A stretch of 48,548 bases of DNA from Phormidesmis priestleyi BC1401 (GTDB lineage Bacteria > Cyanobacteriota > Cyanobacteriia > Leptolyngbyales > Leptolyngbyaceae). This document shows positions 1 through 8,752 of the stretch, one piece after another; the stretch's first letter is position 1, and every line of letters starts with the position of its first letter. Below the pieces are notes generated by a model. The model was not told where the DNA came from, searched no databases, and saw only the letters and a program-made list of their open reading frames with translations. The DNA is taken from contig NZ_LXYR01000038.1 in NCBI RefSeq assembly GCF_001650195.1, positions 1 to 48,548 of the forward strand, written 5' to 3'. Position numbers and translations under genes: made by a program.

Positions 1-342
1 GATTTGAGTGCCAGAAGATAGTCCTGTTCGATGGCATTCACCTCGTTTCGGGCAAGGTTGCCAGTGCCCACTGATTAAACGTCTCAATCCATCCCTGAGG
101 CTCGACTTGCAGAAAACTGTGCCGAAAGGTCGAATAGGACGGCATCACTTGCCTATTGGGTAAGTCCAGCAGATGACCAAACTCGATTGATGCTGGCAGC
201 AAAAGTCTGCCAAGGGGCGATACCCGCGGTAGCCGCACAGAAACCCCAGGAGGCTGAGAAATAGAATCATCCACCAGGGATGTCGGCGACCTTTGATCTT
301 TCGAGGGTCGGGAATTTGCTTTAATTGCTCCATGAGGGTCAT
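1..342 (-). pseudogene. ISAs1-family transposase remnant, frameshifted and internally deleted
   Basis: Three pieces of one transposase are visible on the minus strand. The N-terminal part (from 342) reads DPRKIKGRRHPWW followed by a hydrophobic stretch with LCGYRGYRPLADF, typical of the DDE_Tnp_1-associated domain of ISAs1 elements. A second frame continues with LPNRQVMPSYSTFRHSFLQV. At the window edge a third frame gives NEVNAIEQDYLLALK, which resembles the region near the second catalytic acidic residue. The central part between pieces two and three, which should hold the DGK motif and the first catalytic Asp, is missing. The gene is therefore dead through at least one frameshift and one internal deletion, and it runs off the left edge. 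The family call is from motif recognition. Confidence 0.75.
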
Positions 343-451
343 GGACTGAATCGATGAATCACTACTCAGTCCATCCTCATTTTCCTACGACTGAGCAGTA
401 TCTATTCAGTTCATTCTCATTTCCTTGCTCTTATATGAAACCACCCTGCTT

Positions 452-479
452 CTCTTTGGGGAGAAGGGTTGGCGAGGGC
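452..479. repeat. Half copy of the dispersed palindromic repeat
   Basis: Reads ctctttggggagaagggttg and on to gcgaggg. Its reverse complement matches the left arm of the full copies at 18349, 22361 and 35014. Only one arm is present. It lies in the 343-574 spacer between the transposase relic and the TetR gene. Confidence 0.55.
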
Positions 480-539
480 AATCCACATCTATCTTGAGTC
501 ACCGTCACTTCTCGTAACCGACATCCTCCTAAAGAAAAG

Positions 540-568
540 TTGACATCACTAGCTCTGCCCTTCAAAAT
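540..568 (+). promoter_or_regulatory. Candidate sigma-70 promoter of the TetR/efflux pair
   Basis: TTGACA at 540-545 is a perfect -35 box. After a 17-bp spacer CAAAAT at 563-568 matches 4 of 6 bases of TATAAT. Transcription from it would start near 575, which favours the ATG at 596 over the one at 575 as the TetR start. Seen by eye only. Confidence 0.4.
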
Positions 569-595
569 GTAAGTATGCGCTTGCATTATATAAAA

Positions 596-1225
596 ATGAC
601 TCATTCTAATCGAGGGGCAAAGACACGAGAACGATTACTCAAAGCCGCGATCGAGGTGTTTTCGATTGCCGGAGTCGTTGGTGCAACCACCCGCGAGATT
701 GCTCGCGTTGCTGAAGTCAACGAAGTCACCTTATTTCGTCACTTTCAAAGCAAAGAGCAGCTTTTGGCAGCCGTTGCTCAACACATTGCAGCGTTAAAAG
801 CAGAGGCGCTCGATCGCCAAGATGAATGGACGCAAGACCTCCAGTGTGATCTGCTGCATTATGCACAGATTCACAACGCGATGCTAGAAGAAAACGAAGC
901 CTTGATTCGGATGTTTATCGGCGAAGCAAAACGCCATCCAGACGCAGCGCTTCAGGTTTTACAGCAAGCGTTTTTACCCCTGCGAGACAAGCTAATTAAC
1001 TATCTCCGTCACGGTGTTGACCAAGGAAATGTCCGTCCTGATGTGGATTTATCCATCGCCGTTGATCAACTAACGGGGCTGCTGCTTGCAGGGATGTTGC
1101 GCCGTCACGTCATGCCTGTAGAACGAGGCTATTCCTCCGATCGCTATGTTAAAAGTTGCGTAGATTTGATGGTGCAAAGCCTCAGCCCAATCTCGCAGTC
1201 TTCTATCTATCCTCCTAACTCTTAA
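596..1225 (+). CDS. TetR/AcrR-family transcriptional regulator
   Basis: A 209-residue TetR-type repressor. The N-terminal helix-turn-helix spans about residues 27-50: GATTREIARVAEVNEVTLFR followed by HFQSKEQLL is the classical TetR_N signature. The rest is an all-helical ligand-binding domain with no recognisable ligand specificity. An upstream in-frame ATG at 575 would add seven residues (MRLHYIK). The ATG at 596 was chosen because the candidate promoter at 540-568 would otherwise leave no leader. The next gene, a drug-efflux-type MFS transporter, starts 21 bp after the stop on the same strand. By analogy with other TetR/efflux pairs this protein probably represses the two-gene operon and is released by a pump substrate; that is inference. 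Confidence 0.9.
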   Translation: MTHSNRGAKTRERLLKAAIEVFSIAGVVGATTREIARVAEVNEVTLFRHFQSKEQLLAAVAQHIAALKAEALDRQDEWTQDLQCDLLHYAQIHNAMLEENEALIRMFIGEAKRHPDAALQVLQQAFLPLRDKLINYLRHGVDQGNVRPDVDLSIAVDQLTGLLLAGMLRRHVMPVERGYSSDRYVKSCVDLMVQSLSPISQSSIYPPNS

Positions 1226-1246
1226 TTAATTCTGATTTAACTACAA

Positions 1247-2848
1247 ATGGCGACTACTCACGATCGTTCTAATCCACAGTCTGATAACCCTCAATCAGGC
1301 TACGTGCAAGGCTCTTTGAAATGGGCAATTGCATTTACGGCATCGCTGGGGGCAATTCTTGAAGTCATTGACACGAGCATTGTAAATGTCGCGCTCACCG
1401 ATATTCAAGCGACGCTAGGAGCAACCATTAGTGAAGTTGGTTGGGTCGTGACGGGCTACGCGATCGCCAACGTGGTTCTGATTCCTCTCTCGGCTTGGTT
1501 GGGAGATGTTTTTGGCAAAAAGACTTACTTTGTGTTTTCAATGGCTGGCTTTACGCTGGCTTCGGTGCTGTGTGGGTTTGCGACTAATCTGCCGATGTTG
1601 GTGATTGCCCGCATTCTTCAGGGTTTGTTTGGCGGCGGGCTGCTTGCCAAAGCTCAGGCAATTTTGTTTGAGACGTTTCCCCCGTCTGAGCAAGGACTGG
1701 CGCAAGCCGTGTTTGGAGTTGGCGTGATTGCAGGTCCGGCGATCGGTCCCACTCTGGGCGGCTATCTCACCGATACCTTAGGCTGGCGTTGGATCTTTTT
1801 TATCAACCTGCCGATCGGCATCGCGGCAGTGGTCATGGCGCTATTATTCTTGCCGTCCGATGCCGTCAAACGCAAAACAAAGCGTCAAAAAGTAGACTGG
1901 ACTGGCATCGCATTATTGATCGTAGCTGTGGGCAGCTTGCAGACCTTTCTTGAAGAAGGGGAGAAAAACGACTGGTTTAACTCCGGCTTCATTACTATCC
2001 TGGCTGTCTCTGCCGTGATCGGACTCGCACTATTCATATGGCGCGAACTCAGCATTGAAAATCCGGCAGTAGATCTGCGCGTGTTGCGGCACCGATCGCT
2101 AGCAGCAGGCAGTGTCTATTCTGGCATTTTGGGCATGGGACTCTATGGCGCACTGTTTGCCGTGCCCTTGTTTGCGCAAGGAGTGCTGAAATTTACTGCG
2201 ACGCAAACGGGCTGGCTGTTGGCTCCGGGTGCATTGGCATCGGCGATCGTCATGATTCTCCTCGGCAAGATTTCCTCAAAAGTCGATGCGCGAATTTTGA
2301 TCGCGATGGGCGCAGTCGGAACCACCCTAGTTATGTTTCAACTGGCGACTATCACCCCTCAAACGGGCACCAATGATCTGTTTCTGCCGCTCCTCTGGCG
2401 GGGAGCCGCAACGGTCTTGATGTTCTTACCGCTGAGTCTAGCAACGCTCGGTTCATTGCCCAAACAAGACATTTCTGCCGGGTCGGGGTTCTATAATCTG
2501 ACTCGTCAACTGGGGGGCAGCATCGGCATTGCCATTTTAACGACGCTATTGGCTCAACGAGAAGCCTTCCACAGAGACATTTTGTTGTCCAATCTCACCT
2601 CTTACGATCCGCAGACCAATGAACGCCTCAATGCGTTGACCGGGGCATTTCAAAGTCGTGGCGTTGATGCAGCAACGGCTCACCAGCAAGCACTCACCTC
2701 GCTGTCTCAATTAGTAAGTCAGCAAGCCGCAGTTTTGTCTTACGCAGATATCTTTCGATTCGTCGGCATTGTCTTCCTCTGTTCGCTGCCGTTACTCTTG
2801 TTTTTAGACAAGGGCGGCGCAAAAGCCAAGGCTCCGATCGCTCACTAA
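1247..2848 (+). CDS. DHA2-family (EmrB/QacA-like) MFS multidrug efflux transporter
   Basis: A 533-residue inner-membrane proton antiporter of the 14-helix DHA2 group. The first helix carries the DHA2 motif as DTSIVNVAL (residues 42-50). The motif A-like loop is GDVFGKK. Helix five has the antiporter motif C as GVIAGPAIGPTLGG. WRWIFFINLPIG is typical of EmrB-like proteins. The length matches the family. It sits 21 bp behind the TetR gene and is probably co-transcribed with it. No HlyD/EmrA-type membrane-fusion partner lies next to it, so it may export directly or use an unlinked partner. The substrate cannot be read from the sequence; lipophilic drugs or an endogenous metabolite are both possible. 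Confidence 0.9.
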   Translation: MATTHDRSNPQSDNPQSGYVQGSLKWAIAFTASLGAILEVIDTSIVNVALTDIQATLGATISEVGWVVTGYAIANVVLIPLSAWLGDVFGKKTYFVFSMAGFTLASVLCGFATNLPMLVIARILQGLFGGGLLAKAQAILFETFPPSEQGLAQAVFGVGVIAGPAIGPTLGGYLTDTLGWRWIFFINLPIGIAAVVMALLFLPSDAVKRKTKRQKVDWTGIALLIVAVGSLQTFLEEGEKNDWFNSGFITILAVSAVIGLALFIWRELSIENPAVDLRVLRHRSLAAGSVYSGILGMGLYGALFAVPLFAQGVLKFTATQTGWLLAPGALASAIVMILLGKISSKVDARILIAMGAVGTTLVMFQLATITPQTGTNDLFLPLLWRGAATVLMFLPLSLATLGSLPKQDISAGSGFYNLTRQLGGSIGIAILTTLLAQREAFHRDILLSNLTSYDPQTNERLNALTGAFQSRGVDAATAHQQALTSLSQLVSQQAAVLSYADIFRFVGIVFLCSLPLLLFLDKGGAKAKAPIAH

Positions 2849-3004
2849 TGATTCGAGATTAACGCGGCAGCCATTCCTATTGCTTCATACTTTGAAGCTG
2901 ACGCTGGTTATCGTGAAGTTGTTCAAAAGTGGGTAGTGGTTTATAAACGATTGCCTTAACATAGAACCTTGTGAACTGCAACTAGCAATAGAGAGGGTTA
3001 GAGA

Positions 3005-4369
3005 TTGGGTAGTCAAGCGATCGAAGACGAAGCGTGGAGCGCTCTTGAGAAATCTATTATTTATTATCGAGGAGAACCGATCGGCACGATCGCTGCCCTC
3101 GATCCAGAGATTGCAGCACTTAACTACGATCAGTGCTTTATTCGAGATTTTGTTTCTTCAGCCTTGCTTTTTTTAATCAAAGGCAGGTCTGAGATTGTTC
3201 GCAACTTTTTAGAAGTGACTCTGGTTTTACAGCCCAAAACAGGTCAGCTAGACTGCTCAAAACCGAGTCGTGGTTTAATGCCAGCCAGCTTTAAGATTCA
3301 GTCTTTTAATGGGCATGAATATTTAAAGGCTGACTTTGGCGACCACGCGATCGGGCGAGTAGCTCCGGCTGATGCGTGTTTGTGGTGGGTGATTTTGTTG
3401 CGCGCTTATGCGATCTCCACTCAAGACACCGATTTGTTTGAGCGCAGTGATTTTCAAGAAGGCATCCGCTTAGTGTTAGAGCTTTGTCTTGTCACTCGCT
3501 TTGATATGTATCCAATGGTGCTGGTGCCCGATGCGGCAAGTATGATCGATCGGCGGATGGGGCTTTATGGGCACCCACTTGATATTCAATCGCTGTTTTA
3601 TGCAGCGCTCAAAGCGAGTCTTGAGCTGTTGGTTCCCAATGAGGCAAATCAATTTATGATTCGAGCGGTGCAAAATCGCCTTGAGCCGCTAACTAAACAG
3701 ATTCGAGAAAATTATTGGCTAGACCCCGATCGCTTAAATGTGATTTATCGCTTTCAGGTTGAAGAATATGGAGAAGAAGCCCTTAATCAGTTCAATATTT
3801 ATTCAGACTCGATTCCGTTTTATCGATTAGCCAAGTGGTTGCCCGAAGCAGGAGGCTATCTCGCAGGTAATTTAGGTCCGTCACAGCTCGATTGTCGCTT
3901 CTTTTCGTTGGGGAACTTGATGGCGGTGATCTCTTCTTTGACTGACGAACAGCAGTCTCACAAAATTCTCAACTTGATCGAGTTGCGCTGGCACGACTTG
4001 GTAGGGCATATGCCGATGAAGTTGTGCTATCCCGCATTAGAAGACAGCGATTGGAGAACCGTGACAGGCGCAGACCCTAAAAATCGTCCGTGGTCTTATC
4101 ACAACGGCGGAAGCTGGCCCGTCTTGCTGTGGATGTTAGCCGCCGCCGCTAAAAAAATGGATCGGGGAGAACTGGCACACCACGCGATCGCCGTTGCCGA
4201 ACGCCGTCTAATGCAGGATCATTGGCCCGAATATTATGATGGTCCTGATGGTCGCTTGATCGGCAAAGAGGCGCGCAAATATCAAACCTGGACGATTACA
4301 GGTTATTTACTAGCAAAAGAATTGATTGCGAATCCTGCTCATCTTAAACTAATGATCTTCGATAGTTAG
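3005..4369 (+). CDS. Alkaline/neutral invertase, glycoside hydrolase family 100
   Basis: Hydrolyses sucrose to glucose and fructose in the cytoplasm at neutral pH. Cyanobacterial InvA-type enzymes are about 460-480 residues and this one has 454. Recognised family blocks are LNYDQCFIRDFV (from residue 39), MIDRRMGLYGHPLDIQSLFY, CRFFSLGNLMAVISSL, NRPWSYHNGGSWPVLLW and WPEYYDG with IGKEARKYQTW near the C-terminus. The start is a TTG at 3005: an in-frame TAG lies two codons upstream, a GAGAGG purine tract sits 8-9 bp before it, and the next methionine comes after the conserved RDF block. It stands alone, with no sucrose synthase or sucrose-phosphate synthase beside it. There is no signal peptide. 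Confidence 0.93.
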   Translation: MGSQAIEDEAWSALEKSIIYYRGEPIGTIAALDPEIAALNYDQCFIRDFVSSALLFLIKGRSEIVRNFLEVTLVLQPKTGQLDCSKPSRGLMPASFKIQSFNGHEYLKADFGDHAIGRVAPADACLWWVILLRAYAISTQDTDLFERSDFQEGIRLVLELCLVTRFDMYPMVLVPDAASMIDRRMGLYGHPLDIQSLFYAALKASLELLVPNEANQFMIRAVQNRLEPLTKQIRENYWLDPDRLNVIYRFQVEEYGEEALNQFNIYSDSIPFYRLAKWLPEAGGYLAGNLGPSQLDCRFFSLGNLMAVISSLTDEQQSHKILNLIELRWHDLVGHMPMKLCYPALEDSDWRTVTGADPKNRPWSYHNGGSWPVLLWMLAAAAKKMDRGELAHHAIAVAERRLMQDHWPEYYDGPDGRLIGKEARKYQTWTITGYLLAKELIANPAHLKLMIFDS

Positions 4370-4509
4370 AACATTGACAACGCATTTGACATCACTGTAG
4401 ATAAAAAATATTCCGCTGTAGTGAGGGAAGTGATGATAGCTAATGCCTAACCTGAACAATGAGACCAGAAGCTAATCAATGGCTTAAATTTTATGCAGGA
4501 AGCAACACA

Positions 4510-4974
4510 ATGAAAACAGGACAGTATTTCGCTCTAATCACAGGTATTTTCTTTCTCTCGTTTGGAATTTTGGGATTTATTCCAGGATTGCAGCACCCGA
4601 TTAACGTCATCGAAAACCACGGGGGCGTTGAGGTGCAGCTAGGCTATCTCTTCGGACTGTTTCCGATCAACGCCGCTGAGAATGGAGTCTATATTATTGT
4701 TGGAATTCTCGGACTTGTAGCCGCGATCGGGCTAGGCGGATCACGAATCTATGGTCGCGGACTTGCCCTCTTTTTTGGTCTGATCGCTGCCTTTGGATTG
4801 CTGCCAGGGTTTGACACCACGTTTGGGTTAATTCCTGTGTTTGGCAATGATGTTTGGCTACACGCGATCGTCGCGGCGATCTCATTCTATTTTGGGTTTA
4901 TCGATTCACCAGGGCTGCTAGAAATCGCCAGCAAGCCGCCAGCGGGTGCATTACCCGTCGATGTTCGTTCGTAA
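4510..4974 (+). CDS. DUF4383-domain four-helix membrane protein
   Basis: A small integral membrane protein of 154 residues. After MKTGQYFALITGIFFLSFG (first helix) it has LGYLFGLFPINAAEN, two further helices, and PVFGNDVWLHAIVAA in the last helix. These loops match the conserved pattern of DUF4383 proteins (GLFPVN near helix two, GNDVWLH before helix four). An earlier in-frame ATG at 4459 would add 17 residues, but the ATG at 4510 has an AGGA ribosome site at 4497-4500 at good spacing and begins directly with the first helix. The function of the family is unknown. The gene is convergent with the fibrillin gene; their stops are 12 bp apart and share a hairpin. Confidence 0.8.
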   Translation: MKTGQYFALITGIFFLSFGILGFIPGLQHPINVIENHGGVEVQLGYLFGLFPINAAENGVYIIVGILGLVAAIGLGGSRIYGRGLALFFGLIAAFGLLPGFDTTFGLIPVFGNDVWLHAIVAAISFYFGFIDSPGLLEIASKPPAGALPVDVRS

Positions 4975-4982
4975 GGAATTAA

Positions 4983-5005
4983 GGGTCAGGGGTTAAGCCT
5001 GACCC
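4983..5005. terminator. Hairpin between convergent genes (possible bidirectional terminator)
   Basis: GGGTCAGG (4983-4990) pairs perfectly with CCTGACCC (4998-5005) across a 7-nt loop. It starts 9 bp past the DUF4383 stop and contains the last codons and TGA stop of the opposing fibrillin gene. There is no strong T-run on either side, so intrinsic termination is plausible but unproven. Confidence 0.45.
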
Positions 5006-5585
5006 AAATTGCCAATCCGCCGCCTCGACCTCTAGCAGCGATTAAGTCGTCAGTGATCAAGAAGAACGCAAAGAAGGGGAGTTTGGCGATCGACTGCTCT
5101 GTGAATGGTGCTGATTTTGTTTTTCCTGATCGAAACCCTCCTGAGTAGAGGGCACGATCGAACACGCTAATCTGCATGTGCGTAAAGTCAAACGCCAGCA
5201 GATTTTTTTTGCCTAAATATCTCGCAGGACCTGTCAGCTTAAGGTTCAATCCACTCACCTGAATCTGATTGGTGATCTCTAGCGGATTAGATGCTAAATC
5301 ACTGACACGAAAGCCGATCGATGCGGGAGTCAATCGAGGCAGATAAAAGCCTTTGCCTAATGCAATTCCGCCTCTTTGTTTAAGTTTGCGAGTTCCCGTT
5401 GAAAAGCAGAGCCGCCACTCTCCCAGCAGGCTCTCTAATGGGTAAGATAATCGCTGCTGTTTGGCGACTTTCTCAGCTTTCAGCAAAGCATCCACCACTG
5501 CCTGAGGCTGAGGACGATCGCCGATCGCAACTTGTTTCAACACATCCTGATAGTCGGGCACGATCGTCGTTAATTCAACCGTCAT
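4986..5585 (-). CDS. PAP/fibrillin-family (plastid-lipid-associated protein-like) protein
   Basis: A 199-residue soluble protein of the PAP/fibrillin lipocalin-like family, which binds thylakoid or plastoglobule lipids in plants and is found in cyanobacteria. The N-terminal half has LESLLGEWRLCFSTGTRKLK, matching the family block LxGxWxLxYT. A central beta-rich part has LTGPARYLGKKNLLAFDF. The C-terminus ends in DDLIAARGRGGGLAIWVRL, the usual RGxxGGLxVW-type ending. The start ATG is preceded by AGGAG. It is monocistronic and convergent with the DUF4383 gene. A direct role in lipid binding or photoprotection is inferred from plant relatives. Confidence 0.75.
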   Translation of the reverse strand: MTVELTTIVPDYQDVLKQVAIGDRPQPQAVVDALLKAEKVAKQQRLSYPLESLLGEWRLCFSTGTRKLKQRGGIALGKGFYLPRLTPASIGFRVSDLASNPLEITNQIQVSGLNLKLTGPARYLGKKNLLAFDFTHMQISVFDRALYSGGFRSGKTKSAPFTEQSIAKLPFFAFFLITDDLIAARGRGGGLAIWVRLNP

Positions 5586-5632
5586 TCAGGCATCTCCTCA
5601 TTTTGGTTCCACCGCATAATTGGAGCGATCGC

Positions 5633-5872
5633 TTATTTCTGCTCGGCTAACCACGCTTCTAAATCAGCCAAATTAGAGAAATCCAGCAAGGCTTCGCCCA
5701 GCGATTCTAGTTGAATCAGAGGTAGAGCATCGATCTGAGATCGGGCTGCCTCTGGCACTTCTCCCACTCGTCGAGCTAGCAGTCGAAGAATCAGCGATCG
5801 TTGTCCCTGTTCTATGCCTTTGGTTTCAGCCCGCTGTTGCGTTGCCTGCTCCCACTCTAAAAAGGCTTCCAT
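5633..5872 (-). pseudogene. C-terminal fragment of an Rpn/DUF4351 nuclease-family protein
   Basis: Encodes 79 residues. GIEQGQRSLILRLLARRVGEV and the ending LGEALLDFSNLADLEAWLAEQ match the C-terminal DUF4351 tail common in cyanobacterial Rpn (PD-(D/E)XK, transposase_31-like) proteins. The N-terminal nuclease domain is absent. A related middle fragment lies just upstream on the same strand (5968-6198), in a different frame and separated by about 95 bp without recognisable coding. This fits one decayed gene. The fragment could still be translated from the ATG at 5872. Confidence 0.65.
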
Positions 5873-5967
5873 AGTGCCATGAGTGCCTCCTGTCCGCTAA
5901 AGTCTTCAATTCCACCCACATCTATTCTAACTTTCCAACTCGTCAGCAATCGTAGAATTCCATTCCG

Positions 5968-6198
5968 TCAAGGATGGTTAGTGGGCAACGCTAACACTTC
6001 TCGAATGGTTCTTTCTTGCGTCTGATCTCGCCCCAAAATTCTCAGCCATAACGTTTCCTCGGTTTCAGGAAGTTGGTCGATCTCGACGATCACCGTCTTG
6101 AAAATGTCTGCCGTGAAATAGACTCCTGGCATCCAATCAGATTTGAGAACATCGCCTGCATTGTCTATCAGAGGCTTGGAAAAGGAGTTTTGAGCCAT
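5968..6198 (-). pseudogene. Middle fragment of an Rpn/DUF4351-family protein
   Basis: Encodes 76 residues. LPETEETLWLRILGR and the following REVLALPTNHP match the middle of cyanobacterial Rpn/DUF4351 proteins, where the sequence normally continues past NHPF into a helical region; here a stop follows directly. The first 20 or so residues are unlike the usual nuclease start. With the 5633-5872 fragment it most likely represents a broken gene of about 300 codons. It lies 104 bp from the divergent P450 gene. Confidence 0.55.
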
Positions 6199-6302
6199 TG
6201 TAGAAATTTGAGACGTGCGATCGGACTATAGTCATGCGCCTTGCGGTGTCGCCAAGAATCGTTGATGATCGAGAGACAGACACACGCGGGATTTAGGCAC
6301 TT

Positions 6303-7655
6303 ATGCAATTACCCAACGGACCCAAAACTCCTCCCTGGCTGCAAACCCTACAGTGGATTTTTCGCCCCCTTGAAAGTCTAGATGCTCGCGCTCGTGATTA
6401 TGGCGACACCTATCGAGCATTAGGGCGACAGATGCCACCGTTGCTCTATTTCAGCAGCCCTGACGCGCTAGAAGCGATTTTCACCGCCAAGCTTGATCAG
6501 GTTAGCTCGGCAGAAGGCAATCAGATTTTAGAGCCACTGCTCGGCGAGAATGCGCTGATTTTGCTAGATGGCAAGCGCCACCAGCGTCAGAGACAGCTTT
6601 TGATGCCTCCGTTTCATGGCGATCGGATGCGATCGTATGGGTCGTTGATTCAAGATATCACGCAGCAAGTCAGCCGTCAGTGGGTTCCCGGTCAGCCATT
6701 TGTTGTGCGTTCTGCAATGCAGGAGATCTCGCTGCGGGTGATTCTCAGCACCGTGTTTGGTTTACACGAAGGGAAACGCTATGAGCAACTGCGGCAAGTA
6801 TTAGTCGAAATGCTAGAAGCATTCGGGTCGGCAACGGGTTTTATGTTGCTCTATTATCGAATTTTGCAAAAAGATTGGGGCGCTTGGAGTCCGTGGGGAC
6901 GGTTTTTGCGTCAAAAGCAGCAAATCAAGCAGTTGCTAACCGAAGAGATTGACGATCGCCGCGCTCACCCCGACCCCGATCGTACGGATATTTTGGCGTT
7001 GCTCCTCGCGGCACGAGACGAAACCGGAGAGCCGATGAGCGATGCCGAACTGCGAGATGAGCTGATGACCCTGCTGTTTGCGGGTCATGAAACCACCGCG
7101 TCTGCCCTGGCTTGGGCACTTTATTGGATCGCTCAACTGCCAGACGTTCGCAGCAAACTGAGGGCAGAACTCGATCGTCTCAGCCCTGATGCTGACCCCA
7201 TGACGATCGCGCGTCTCCCTTATTTGAGCGCTATTTGTCAGGAGACCCTGAGACTCTACCCGATCGCCATCAACGCCTTTCCGCGCATCGTCAAGCAACC
7301 GATGACTTTAATGGGCTACTCACTCGAACCGGGAACGATTTTGCTGCCGTCAATTTATCTGGCTCATCAGCGTCCTGATGTTTACCCAAACCCCAAGCAG
7401 TTTAGACCCGAGCGATTTTTAGAGCAGCAGTTTTCACCCTATGAATATCTGCCGTTTGGCGGCGGCGATCGACGCTGTATCGGGTCAGCCTTTGCGCTGT
7501 TTGAGATGAAGTTGGTTTTGGTCACGCTGTCACAGTTCGATTTAGCGTTAGTCAGTCGCAAGCCAATTAAACCTGTGCGTCGAGGGTTGACGATCGCGCC
7601 TCCGAGTCACCTAAAAATGGTTGTCAAGCGCTCAATTAGAGAGCAGCAAAATTAA
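6303..7655 (+). CDS. Cytochrome P450, CYP110-like
   Basis: A 450-residue haem-thiolate monooxygenase with all core P450 motifs. The I-helix oxygen-activation motif is AGHETT (residues 260-265). The K-helix ExxR is ETLR (E314, R317). The PERF region is RPERF. The haem-binding loop is FGGGDRRCIG (385-394) with Cys392 as axial ligand. The N-terminus (LPNGPKTPPWLQTLQWIFRP) resembles cyanobacterial CYP110 enzymes, which oxidise fatty acids, alkanes or terpenes; the substrate here is not deducible. There is no cleavable signal peptide. No ferredoxin or reductase is adjacent. The gene for the HD-like protein starts 26 bp downstream on the same strand, so the two may be co-transcribed. Confidence 0.92.
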   Translation: MQLPNGPKTPPWLQTLQWIFRPLESLDARARDYGDTYRALGRQMPPLLYFSSPDALEAIFTAKLDQVSSAEGNQILEPLLGENALILLDGKRHQRQRQLLMPPFHGDRMRSYGSLIQDITQQVSRQWVPGQPFVVRSAMQEISLRVILSTVFGLHEGKRYEQLRQVLVEMLEAFGSATGFMLLYYRILQKDWGAWSPWGRFLRQKQQIKQLLTEEIDDRRAHPDPDRTDILALLLAARDETGEPMSDAELRDELMTLLFAGHETTASALAWALYWIAQLPDVRSKLRAELDRLSPDADPMTIARLPYLSAICQETLRLYPIAINAFPRIVKQPMTLMGYSLEPGTILLPSIYLAHQRPDVYPNPKQFRPERFLEQQFSPYEYLPFGGGDRRCIGSAFALFEMKLVLVTLSQFDLALVSRKPIKPVRRGLTIAPPSHLKMVVKRSIREQQN

Positions 7656-7681
7656 CGAGCTCTGACTCCTGAGAAAAGGCT

Positions 7682-8707
7682 ATGATCACACAAGCATTAT
7701 TTGCATCTATGAATCGAGACTCTTCACAATCGTCTTTTCGTTATTTATACGACTCGTCAAATCTACCCCAGAGCATCGACGAGAGCATTGCTCAAATTAA
7801 AGCGTTTGCGTTGCAAGAGTTCGATCGAGAAGTCGTTGAGAAGCAGCTTTATTATCACAATCGGGAGCATCTAGAGAACGTTCGGCGGCGGTCAACCCTG
7901 ATTTTGCAAGCGATCGTTCCGACCTGGGAGGTATGGCTACAGCAGCAGGAACCCTCGATTGACCTGTCTCGAATCGAGTTACTGCTTGATTTATCGATCG
8001 CTGCTCACGACATGGTTCAAGTGTTCATTAGCCAATCTGATCTCCATGCAACGCGACGACGAGAACCCGGTGTCAGCGAACGGGCAAGCTTTGAGCGATT
8101 AGTGGAATACATCAACGCATTAAACCAGCAGTTGCAAAGACACGATCCTGACAGCCCAGCCCGATTAACCGATCGCGATATCGCGATTATTCGGGCAGCG
8201 ATCGGGGCAACGATCTGCACCTACGCTCCAACCGAGCAGGCGATCTACCAGGCTGATTTATATGATGTGCAGAATCCTCCCTCGATCGTGGCGCGCATTC
8301 TTGCCCTAGCAGACATCGGCGCACTGGGAATCGACGGCACCGAAGTCTATAGTCAGGAAGGAAGCCTTCTGTTTTTAGAAGAAAATTTAGACGTGATTCC
8401 GCTGCTTTTGGACGAAACTATTGATCGGTTAGAATCGGATAATTTGGCACTCTATCAAAATATTCAGCAGCGTTTATTAAAGCGTTGTCGGTTTCAGGTG
8501 AACTTTGCTAAAAGTCGGGCTGCACGGCTTAAGTCTGAGTTAGTGGGGTTTCCAGAAAGTACGATCGACACGCTGACTCATGACGTATTTCGATATTTGA
8601 ATCCGGCTACCATACAAGCGATCGAAGCCACCACACCCACGGCTGAAACCGCTTCGCTAAAGTCACTGCTTGAGTTTTTTGAGCTTGAACGATATCTCGA
8701 TCGTTAA
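7682..8707 (+). CDS. HD-domain-like metal-dependent phosphohydrolase family protein
   Basis: A 341-residue protein. YYHNREHLENV (His59, His63) followed by AAHDMVQ (His109-Asp110) has the spacing of an HD-type metal site: a first His in helix one and an HD pair in the next helices. Later residues DRDIAIIRAAIGATI and RILALADIGALGIDGTEV could complete the metal site and the helical core. HD proteins hydrolyse phosphate esters such as cyclic dinucleotides, nucleotides or (p)ppGpp, but nothing here fixes the substrate. It follows the P450 by 26 bp and ends 45 bp before the convergent amidohydrolase. The family call is by motif only; a regulatory role is inference. Confidence 0.6.
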   Translation: MITQALFASMNRDSSQSSFRYLYDSSNLPQSIDESIAQIKAFALQEFDREVVEKQLYYHNREHLENVRRRSTLILQAIVPTWEVWLQQQEPSIDLSRIELLLDLSIAAHDMVQVFISQSDLHATRRREPGVSERASFERLVEYINALNQQLQRHDPDSPARLTDRDIAIIRAAIGATICTYAPTEQAIYQADLYDVQNPPSIVARILALADIGALGIDGTEVYSQEGSLLFLEENLDVIPLLLDETIDRLESDNLALYQNIQQRLLKRCRFQVNFAKSRAARLKSELVGFPESTIDTLTHDVFRYLNPATIQAIEATTPTAETASLKSLLEFFELERYLDR

Positions 8708-8752
8708 GGTCGGTTCAGAATTGAAGACGAGATGCGTCAAAGTCTACACTGC

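Noticed and set aside
365-424. Two similar 20-bp blocks (CTCAGTCCATCCTCATTTTC and TTCAGTTCATTCTCATTTCC)
   Set aside because: They could be part of the ISAs1 end or its target, but without an intact copy this cannot be decided.
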